From NCBI GenBank assembly GCA_041447175.1, contig CP166960.1, positions 2,062,519 through 2,126,518 on the forward strand: DNA of 64,000 bases, read 5' to 3'. The translations under genes and the position numbers were made by a program. Positions 43,672 through 50,026 of the stretch are shown piece after piece. Source of the stretch: Candidatus Bathyarchaeia archaeon. Its GTDB lineage: Archaea; Thermoproteota; Bathyarchaeia; Bathyarchaeales; Bathycorpusculaceae. The notes under the pieces were generated by a model. The model made no database searches. It was not told the origin of the DNA and saw only the letters and a program-made list of their open reading frames with translations. Each line of letters opens with the position of its first letter. The first letter of the stretch is position 1.

Positions 43672-44445
43672 ATGAAAATAACAGTCCAAGACGTTACATT
43701 CAACTACCGAAGCACCCCCACACTCTCACAAGTCTCCATGCAAATCGACGAATCCGAAGTCTTGGGCATGATAGGCCCCAACGGTTCAGGAAAAACCACC
43801 CTACTCAAATGCATAAACAAAATTTTAGAACCCAAACAAGGCAAAATAATCCTTGACACTCAAGAAGCAAAAAAAATGAGCCGCATGGAAGTCGCCAAAC
43901 ACATAGGCTACGTACCCCAAAGCACCAACAGCAACCCAACAGCGCTACCAGTTTTTGAGATTGTCCTGATGGGCAGAAGACCTCACATCACCTGGCAAAG
44001 TAGCGAAAAAGATAACGCCAAAGTTTGGGAAGCCCTCAAAATGCTCAACATCGAAAACCTTGCAATGCGCGATTTTTATGAGTTAAGCGGGGGTGAACAA
44101 CAAAGAGTCCTCATCGCCAGGTCAATAGCCCAAGAAGCCAAAGTTCTTCTGCTTGACGAGCCCACCAGCAACTTAGACATCAAACACCAACTAGAAGTCA
44201 TGTACCTAACCCGAAAGCTGGTTACCAAAGGAAAGCTTGCTGCTGCCGTGGCAATTCATGACCTTAACCTTGCATCCAGATTCTGCGACAAAATTGTGAT
44301 GATGAAAAACGGCAAAGTTTTTGCGGCTGGGGAAGCACAGAACGTTTTGAGCCCTGAAACGATAAGAACTGTTTATGGAGTGGAAGTTATGGTGAACTTT
44401 GACGCCAAATTCCCCTACATAATACCCATTGAACCCCTTAACTAA
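43672..44445 (+). CDS. FecE/BtuD-type ABC transporter ATPase
   Basis: 257 residues. Walker A GPNGSGKTTLLKCIN, Q-loop GYVPQSTNSNP, signature LSGGEQQRVLIARSIAQ, Walker B VLLLDEPTSNLD and switch VAIHDLNLASRFCDKI are intact and of the FecE/BtuD kind. It is transcribed away from the binding-protein gene, and shares the operator region 43556-43620 with it. It powers the permease at 39947. Confidence 0.93.
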   Translation: MKITVQDVTFNYRSTPTLSQVSMQIDESEVLGMIGPNGSGKTTLLKCINKILEPKQGKIILDTQEAKKMSRMEVAKHIGYVPQSTNSNPTALPVFEIVLMGRRPHITWQSSEKDNAKVWEALKMLNIENLAMRDFYELSGGEQQRVLIARSIAQEAKVLLLDEPTSNLDIKHQLEVMYLTRKLVTKGKLAAAVAIHDLNLASRFCDKIVMMKNGKVFAAGEAQNVLSPETIRTVYGVEVMVNFDAKFPYIIPIEPLN

Positions 44446-44609
44446 AACTCAGAAAAGAGAAACAAACAAAAAATAGGAGTAGGAGCTGCTTTTTTGCCAC
44501 AGCGGGAACAGCAGGTTGCTTGCGGGCTGAGGGGAGCGCCGCAGTTGGAGCAGCATTGGGATACAAGTCTGATGGCCATTTTCACTATGACCGTGCTCAG
44601 TGCAGGCAT
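44442..44609 (-). CDS. Small zinc-ribbon frame (55 residues)
   Basis: Short minus-strand frame with two paired cysteine knuckles, CSNCGAPLSPQATCCSRCGK, the layout of a zinc ribbon found at the ends of many archaeal proteins. It may start at ATG 44609 or 44579. Behind the ribbon it ends in a short hydrophobic stretch. The stop overlaps the ATPase stop by four bases (convergent). No good ribosome site is seen, so it may be a leftover of a larger gene. Confidence 0.4.
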   Translation of the reverse strand: MPALSTVIVKMAIRLVSQCCSNCGAPLSPQATCCSRCGKKAAPTPIFCLFLFSEF

Positions 44610-44702
44610 GATAGAGGAAAAACAGGGATACTTCCTTGTGACAGAGAGGACGGAAAAAAAGAGGTTGCCCTACACGCGACTGCTTCCCGAAGCAACACCA
44701 TA

Positions 44703-44897
44703 ATGGTTGTTTTAGGTGTTGCATTGATTTTTTTTCACTTTCTCGCTTAAACTGGAACTTTTGCCCGATGAAAGCGTCCTGTTCTTTGGGGTGACGCTGA
44801 TTGTGATTGGCTCGTGTTTTGGGCGGTAAGCCGAAAAAACAAACCTGAACTGTCCCCTGAAGCCAAAGAGTTACTCAAAGAACTAAATCGGCACTAG
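44703..44897 (+). pseudogene. Small membrane-protein gene broken by two compensating shifts
   Basis: Frame 1 reads MVVLGVALIFF up to a run of eight T (44728-44735). Frame 3 then reads SLKLELLPDESVLFFGVTLI up to TTTTGGG near 44820. A third frame reads WAVSRKNKPELSPEAKELLK and ends at TAG 44895-44897. Removing one T and adding one base would give a 64-residue protein with two membrane helices and a charged tail. It could be a decayed gene or homopolymer errors. The rest of 44898-45017 shows nothing. Confidence 0.4.
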
Positions 44898-45017
44898 CTA
44901 TTCCGCAGTTTCAGCAAGTAACCATTCTCGCTGGCAACGCCATCCAACAGGGAAGCAGTAACTTCTTTGCTTCCCTTAAAGCAGGAGAAACAACTGATAC
45001 GCTACGGGTAACTCAAT

Positions 45018-45635
45018 CTACCTGTTTAGCCCCGCTTGGAATAACTCCAAATATTTCCCAACATGGTAGGCATCCAATAACCCATGATTAGCATTAATCG
45101 AAACAGGAAGCAACAGCTTGCCAGCGGACTCAAAGAACTTGCCAAATGCAATCTTGGGAATACTTTCGCCTCGACAAAAGTTCCGTTCATGCTTAAAACC
45201 GGTGAAGCTAAACCAAGGCAACACAGTGTAATGAACAACGTCTAATCTTGCCGCGTCTTGGCTTACCCCAAGCCCAGAGCTTTCTTGAACTTCAGTGATG
45301 GCAACTTCGGCTTTTTTGCAGAAACCTTCGAAATCGTCGGTGTATTCGAAGAAGGCAAAACCGAAAGTGGAGTCTTTTCTGCCGACAGTGGTACTTACGT
45401 GTACTCTGTCAAAAACCCAGACTTCGCCATCGATAATTCGATATCGAAAGTTCTCCACCAAGTTAATTGCTTTAATCGACGCGTATAGGTAGTAGAGGAA
45501 GAAGGACAACTTTTCTTTTTTACAATGCTGGTAAGCGTCAGTGCAGTCCACGTTTACGACTACGCCAAAGTATGGGTCATCGCAGCCGCCGAAGTACTGG
45601 TAGTGGTCACGGCGGTTCCAGTTTTGTATGGCCAA
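45018..45635 (-). CDS. Chloramphenicol acetyltransferase-like protein
   Basis: 205 residues, CAT fold. N-terminal NWNRRDHYQYFGGCDDPYFG and central LVENFRYRIIDGEVWVFDRV match the family. The active-site region reads PVSINANHGLLDAYHVGKYL: the catalytic histidine and the structural aspartate of HxxxD are kept, while the glycine after the aspartate is alanine and the first His of the usual HH is Asn. It may acetylate something other than chloramphenicol. Start TTG 45635 is the only candidate near the conserved N-terminus. Confidence 0.8.
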   Translation of the reverse strand: MAIQNWNRRDHYQYFGGCDDPYFGVVVNVDCTDAYQHCKKEKLSFFLYYLYASIKAINLVENFRYRIIDGEVWVFDRVHVSTTVGRKDSTFGFAFFEYTDDFEGFCKKAEVAITEVQESSGLGVSQDAARLDVVHYTVLPWFSFTGFKHERNFCRGESIPKIAFGKFFESAGKLLLPVSINANHGLLDAYHVGKYLELFQAGLNR

Positions 45636-45703
45636 GTTTGGTCTTCATAGGCGCTCAAGCCAAGAGAGAGGTGATATGCATAAAAGTTTATGGCAAAGAC
45701 AAG

Positions 45704-45725
45704 GTGGAGCCTTCGGCGGGATTTG
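45704..45725. repeat. Distal attachment-site copy: 22-bp direct repeat of tRNA-Thr 3' end
   Basis: The 22 bases from GTGGAGCC to GGGATTTG are identical to 47735-47756, which is the 3' end (T-stem to CCA and one more base) of the tRNA-Thr gene. No tRNA follows here. This is the pattern left when an element integrates into the 3' part of a tRNA gene. Confidence 0.75.
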
Positions 45726-45880
45726 ATGCCAAAATAGTATAACTGGCCTCAACATAAAATGAGTATAAGCCTGAAAATTGAGGATAAGATATGAAAAAGC
45801 GAAGGTTGTATCCCTTTTAAAAAGCTAATTAGTGGTACAGATGAATGTGAAGGGAGCTAACCATTAAATTTTGGGTTTAT

Positions 45881-47131
45881 TTATTCGCTGAATATAGTGC
45901 AATTGCTGTGCTGTTGTTTTCCAGAGATTTTTTCGAAGAAGCTTAATGGTTTTCCGCACATAATACATTGCCCTAAAGACTTACGCTTAGTCTGGATTGC
46001 TGATTGGCGTTCTTTGTCAGCACGTCGTTTTTTCGCCTGTTCTTGTCGCAGTCTTTTCTTTTCCTCGTCCCGTTTTTTCTCGGCGTCTCGGCGTATCTTC
46101 TCGGCTTTTTGACGCTTTCGTTCGTCACTCAAGTGTTTTTTAGCTTTCTCCTCTTCAATTGCCAGTTCAGATAGGAAACGTTGCTTACGGTCGTATAGTT
46201 TTTCCCAAAGCGATTCTGGCAGAATACCTTGGTTAAAGTCAAATCCAGATGCTCTCCAATTTTCTGAACCCATATGGAAATTAAAGTGAAACCGACCTCG
46301 GACATCAGCAAGTCTTGGAAGCGCTTTAGCATACTTTGGTGCTGAGCGCCAGTCCTGCCCAAACAAACGAGCATCTTGAATAGAGGAGAATGGGTACAAA
46401 CCAACGAATTCTATGGGTTTTGTTCCAGGAGGTTCTTTCTCGAAAAGGCGCACACAGCACATATCCTCAGAGTTGCCACAAGAGTACTCAAGAAATTCCA
46501 CCCCAATCAGGTTCGCATAGTTCTCAACAATATCGCATAATTCCTCAGGAGTCATCCAGTATTCATATCCACAACTTTTAGGGTATTCTACAGGTGTAAA
46601 TGTAGTTCCGATAAATTTCCTAAGATCCTCGAATGAGGCAAGCATCGGAAGATTGCTAGTTCGTTCTGATGAGGGCTTTTTTCTCGAGGGCGCAGGTATG
46701 TGATTGACTTCAGGGTGTGATACCCTTCGCTCTTTCCTCAAATCACCTAAAGCTGAACGCGCAGCCATCCCGTTTCCTGCAAGATTTCCTTCGGAGTCAA
46801 TACGACCTTCCTCTGGAAGTGGCTCACCCCAACACTTGGAGCCTTCAACGAACATTGGATTTGCAGCTACCTTCCTAAGCTCTTCGGACCCGCTAAGCCC
46901 AGTTTTTACCCTTTCAATTATCCCTGAATCGTAGCTTTGAACTGCGAGACAGAAAACATTCTCACGCCTGTTCAGGGTTGCTTCAGTGTCACCATTGTAT
47001 AATGTAGCCCCGATGATTTGGCTTGGGTCAATTGCCTGCCAGAAAATTTTCCAACAGGTATAACCGTAATAACCTCGGTTCACCTTATCAATGTCGAATC
47101 GAATCCCTATTGTAGGAATATTTGGCATCAT
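45881..47131 (-). CDS. Unrecognised 416-residue protein with coiled coil and C-terminal zinc knuckle
   Basis: From ATG 47131 (MMPNIPTIGIRFDIDKVNRG) about 416 residues; the frame opens ten codons earlier at 47161. The N-terminal ~110 residues look globular, followed by a polar linker rich in Pro/Ser/Arg, a second globular part (SFEDLRKFIGTTFTPVEYPK to about residue 320), a highly charged coiled coil rich in Lys, Arg and Glu (~325-385), and CIMCGKPLSFFEKISGKQ with a final HSNC, a likely zinc site. I do not recognise a family. A TATA-like TTAATATAG lies near 47180-47190. It is the only intact gene of the tRNA-flanked element. Confidence 0.6.
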   Translation of the reverse strand: MMPNIPTIGIRFDIDKVNRGYYGYTCWKIFWQAIDPSQIIGATLYNGDTEATLNRRENVFCLAVQSYDSGIIERVKTGLSGSEELRKVAANPMFVEGSKCWGEPLPEEGRIDSEGNLAGNGMAARSALGDLRKERRVSHPEVNHIPAPSRKKPSSERTSNLPMLASFEDLRKFIGTTFTPVEYPKSCGYEYWMTPEELCDIVENYANLIGVEFLEYSCGNSEDMCCVRLFEKEPPGTKPIEFVGLYPFSSIQDARLFGQDWRSAPKYAKALPRLADVRGRFHFNFHMGSENWRASGFDFNQGILPESLWEKLYDRKQRFLSELAIEEEKAKKHLSDERKRQKAEKIRRDAEKKRDEEKKRLRQEQAKKRRADKERQSAIQTKRKSLGQCIMCGKPLSFFEKISGKQQHSNCTIFSE

Positions 47132-47161
47132 ACCCCTATTTTCGCCCCTGAGAGTAGACAA

Positions 47162-47340
47162 GCAGTCTTATGTAGTAAGGCTATATTAATTTGTTCAGCG
47201 TATGTTATCTATCCCTGAGAAGCCGACCAGTTTGCTACCTTCTGCTTCTCGGCGAGTAGCCATTAAGACTATAATCAGCAAATGACGATTGATGCGAAAA
47301 AAATCAAACGCCAGTTTACATATTTCAATAATACACTTGA
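47162..47340. other. AT-rich non-coding stretch within the element
   Basis: Holds a TATA-like box for the minus-strand gene and an inverted repeat GAGAAGC (47218-47224) / GCTTCTC (47245-47251) with a 20-base loop. No frame with protein character was found. Confidence 0.4.
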
Positions 47341-47558
47341 GTGCATGCTAATTTGGATATTGAAAATATTAAGGAGAAAGTAGAACCCCTCAACCCTCGT
47401 TAAGGAAAAGATTCAAAGTGGAAACTATAGGCTTTTTCGGCTCTTATATAAGGGGAGAACAGAAAAAGAAAAGCGACTTAGACGGCCTGGTTACCTTTTC
47501 TGAACCCATAGGACTTTTCAAGTTTGTTGAACTTGACCGCTCGTTCCGCCAACCCTGA
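47341..47558 (+). pseudogene. Broken MNT-type nucleotidyltransferase
   Basis: One frame from 47341 reads NLDIENIKEKVEP and then stops. A second frame continues with LRKRFKVETIGFFGSYIRGE, KKKSDLDGLVTF and SEPIGLFKFVELD, then stops at 47556-47558. GSYIRGE...SDLDGLV is the GSxxRG...SDxD motif of minimal nucleotidyltransferases, the antitoxin half of HEPN/MNT modules. A frameshift near 47390-47410 and a lost C-terminus make it non-functional. No HEPN partner is seen. The following 47559-47735 shows nothing. Confidence 0.6.
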
Positions 47559-47735
47559 ATTCTGCCGGGTAGACATATTGAGCGTTTTATCCGCAAGAAC
47601 TGCACTGTCTAATAATGTTTCCACTCGTTTGGTTTGCGCCTCCACCAATCATCCTTTTCTCATAAATAAATTCAACTGAAGAACCCTGAAAAGAATTGTC
47701 TGATTAATAGAGGGCAACTAAACTAAATGAAGAAG

Positions 47736-47812
47736 TGGAGCCTTCGGCGGGATTTGGACCCGCGACCATTACCTTACCAAGGTAACGCCCCACCGGGCTA
47801 GGCTACGAAGGC
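47736..47812 (-). tRNA. tRNA-Thr (GGT)
   Basis: Acceptor GCCTTCG/CGAAGGC, D arm GCCT...GGGC, anticodon arm TTACC-TTGGTAA-GGTAA (anticodon GGT), variable TGGTC, T arm GCGGG-TCCAAAT-CCCGC, discriminator T, and an encoded CCA (47736-47738). No intron. Its 3' end is duplicated at 45704-45725, which marks it as an integration site. Confidence 0.95.
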
Positions 47813-47907
47813 GCAACGCATTTCTCCAGAAAGAACGCAACTTGCACATAAAGAGGTTACGGTTTCGGAAGGCAAAAAGCAAACAGGCAAGCAGAGTGTA
47901 GCAGCAG

Positions 47908-48540
47908 TTAAAGACTTTGCAGGAAGCGTACCCGTTCATTAAAAGACGGATGTAACCGGGTGCCCGCCCAAAACGACACCCGTGAAGCTAACCCCCGTGA
48001 ATCGGGCATGCCAAAAGAGCTAATCTTCATCAAAGCATCCGCCAACTGTTTAGGCTCAACCAAGTAGAGGGCGGCGTTTCGGTCAGCCTCAAACTCGATA
48101 CGCACCTCCACCCGCCGCATTACGAGAGGCAGAGAGACGCCCCACCCCAAAGCCAACAACACTGCAATAACCAAAGTCGAAAACAGTGGAGACAACAAGT
48201 AAATCACAAGGGGAACAATGCCAAAAGAAATCAAGAGGCTCTCTGCAATGAGGTTGCGGAAGTTTGAGGATTTAGAGTCACGACGGAAATCCATCAGGTG
48301 CCCGATTTCGTGGGCGACGGTTGCTTCTATGTCAGTCTCGTTAAAGATTCCCTCCGCCCAGAGCCCGAGCAGGTGTTCGCCGACGCTTATGCGGTTTTGG
48401 AAAACGTTCACGTTGGCTAACCGCTCTGTTTTGGAAATGCACAGTTCAGGTGTTCGTTGCAGCTTTGCCTTTTTAGCTAAAGTTTCAATTGTTTGTGTTA
48501 GAAAAGCAACTTGCTGCGAAAGCTGCACATTTTGGCTCAC
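47908..48540 (-). CDS. M48-family zinc metallopeptidase
   Basis: 210 residues. The zinc motif is AHEIGHLMDFRR (HExxH), with a third ligand in IEFEADRNAALYL. Two hydrophobic helices lie between them (residues ~98-140), so the protein is membrane-bound with a cytosolic active site. It resembles short HtpX/Ste24-like proteins. It may take part in membrane-protein quality control. It follows hypD in the same direction but with a gap of about 115 bases. Confidence 0.85.
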   Translation of the reverse strand: MSQNVQLSQQVAFLTQTIETLAKKAKLQRTPELCISKTERLANVNVFQNRISVGEHLLGLWAEGIFNETDIEATVAHEIGHLMDFRRDSKSSNFRNLIAESLLISFGIVPLVIYLLSPLFSTLVIAVLLALGWGVSLPLVMRRVEVRIEFEADRNAALYLVEPKQLADALMKISSFGMPDSRGLASRVSFWAGTRLHPSFNERVRFLQSL

Positions 48541-48654
48541 GGCCTATGTCTCTCCGATGAGTTAAACAATTTGTGAACATGGGTTTTTTAACTTTTAGCC
48601 GTCTGCTCAAAAAACGGCACCACATCCAAACGCCCAGTCAGCATATGCTTACGG

Positions 48655-49740
48655 TTATTGAGCATTTACAGTTTTCGCCCAGACGCGGCATGTTCCTTCC
48701 ATGCTAACCATGCATGCGCCTACAGGGTTTTGAGGAGTGCACGCTTTAAGAAACAAGGGACAAGCAGGAGGTTTGATTTTGCCTACAACCACCAAATGGC
48801 ACTGGCAACCGGGCTGTGAATCAACACCGTCCACCAACGGGACACTGTGTTTCTTGAGTGCATCGAAGGAAGAGTAAGCATCTTTGAGTGCAAGCGTGGA
48901 GTTTGGAATGACACCTAAACCGCGCCATTTCCCATCGACCACCTCGAAAGCTTCGTTAATTAGGCGCTGGGCTTTCACGTTGCCTTGCCAACTGACTCCG
49001 CGAGAATACTCATTCTCCAGTCGAGGTTTACCTTCGCTAAGCTGCTTAACAATCATGTAAACTGAGAACAGCAAATCCAACGGCTCAAACCCCGCCACAA
49101 CTGTGGGCAACCCATATTTTTGGGGAAAAACCGCATAAGGCTCAACCCCAATAATTGTGCTCACATGACCGGGCGCAATAAAACCCTTGAGCTGTAAGTC
49201 ATCCATTTTGGCAAGCAACTCCATGGCGGGAGGCACTACCCGATGAGAAACCAGAAAACTCAGGTTCTTTGCCGCTTTCCGACCGACCTCAATTGCCGTG
49301 GAAGGCGCCGTGGTTTCAAACCCGACTGCAAAGAAAACAAACTCTTTTTGCGGCTCTTCCTGCGCCATCTTGACTGCGTCGCTGGTGCTGTAGACAATGC
49401 GGATATCTGCACCTTCAGCTTTGGCGTCCAAAAGTGCCCCATGGGAGCCGGGAACCCGCAACACATCCCCAAAACAAGTTATCACGATGCCTTTTTTTGC
49501 CATTTGGATGGCGGCGTCCACTTCGGAGGCGGGCAAAATGCATACGGGACATCCGGGTCCTGCGATTACTTCAATGTTGGAGGGTAGAAGGCTGCGTATG
49601 CCGAAGTGGCTTATGGTCCATTCGTGGGTTCCGCAGACATGGCAAATTTTGATTACGCCGTTTTTGGGGGTTAAGGCGTTTATTTTGTCGGCTACGCGTT
49701 TTGCCATTTCGGGGTCTCGATAACTTTGCGAGGTCACCAT
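48655..49740 (-). CDS. hypD: NiFe-hydrogenase maturation protein HypD
   Basis: 361 residues. Works with HypC to assemble the Fe(CN)2CO group. Motifs: ICHVCGTHEWTISHFG, AGPGCPVCILP, TCFGDVLRVPGS, and the C-terminal cysteines for the [4Fe-4S] cluster (GCQCHLV, PACPLFLKAC). Begins 12 bases after hypC. The order hypF-hypC-hypD with short gaps indicates one operon. Confidence 0.97.
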   Translation of the reverse strand: MVTSQSYRDPEMAKRVADKINALTPKNGVIKICHVCGTHEWTISHFGIRSLLPSNIEVIAGPGCPVCILPASEVDAAIQMAKKGIVITCFGDVLRVPGSHGALLDAKAEGADIRIVYSTSDAVKMAQEEPQKEFVFFAVGFETTAPSTAIEVGRKAAKNLSFLVSHRVVPPAMELLAKMDDLQLKGFIAPGHVSTIIGVEPYAVFPQKYGLPTVVAGFEPLDLLFSVYMIVKQLSEGKPRLENEYSRGVSWQGNVKAQRLINEAFEVVDGKWRGLGVIPNSTLALKDAYSSFDALKKHSVPLVDGVDSQPGCQCHLVVVGKIKPPACPLFLKACTPQNPVGACMVSMEGTCRVWAKTVNAQ

Positions 49741-49752
49741 GTAAATCAGCTG

Positions 49753-49977
49753 CTATTGGGTTCCTGCGTCTAAAACCTCATTCCACAAACTAAGGGTTTC
49801 TAAAGCGTCTTTTTCGCTCATGGTCTGGATTGCGTAGCCTGCGTGAACCAAAACGTAGTCGCCTACTTTCGCGTCAACCAATGTCACGTTAACTTCACGC
49901 AGAACTTTCTCGCCGAAATCCACTTGCGCTTTGTCGCCCGTGATGCTCATGACACGTGCGGGTATAGCTAAACACAT
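49753..49977 (-). CDS. hypC: NiFe-hydrogenase maturation chaperone HypC
   Basis: 74 residues. Starts MCLAIPARVMSITGDKAQVD with the essential Cys2, and the OB-fold pattern continues through VGDYVLVHAGYAIQTMSE. It carries the iron moiety between HypD and the hydrogenase large subunit. It lies between hypF and hypD. Confidence 0.96.
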   Translation of the reverse strand: MCLAIPARVMSITGDKAQVDFGEKVLREVNVTLVDAKVGDYVLVHAGYAIQTMSEKDALETLSLWNEVLDAGTQ

Positions 49978-50026
49978 AACAGGTCAACACATATTTGGGG
50001 CGTAAACAGCGATAAAAAGAGATTGG

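Larger units (their letters stand above)
45704..47756. mobile_element. Remnant of an integrated element in tRNA-Thr(GGT)
   Basis: About 2.05 kb framed by a 22-bp direct repeat, one copy inside the intact tRNA-Thr gene and one at the far end. Inside are one unrecognised 426-residue gene, a broken nucleotidyltransferase and long AT-rich non-coding stretches. This differs from the gene-dense surroundings. No integrase or replication gene is seen, so the piece is a decayed remnant or a non-autonomous element that uses an integrase supplied elsewhere. Confidence 0.65.

Noticed and set aside
44449-44724. Minus-strand 91-codon frame overlapping the zinc-ribbon frame
   Set aside because: Its translation is irregular, while the neighbouring frame on the same strand gives two zinc knuckles.
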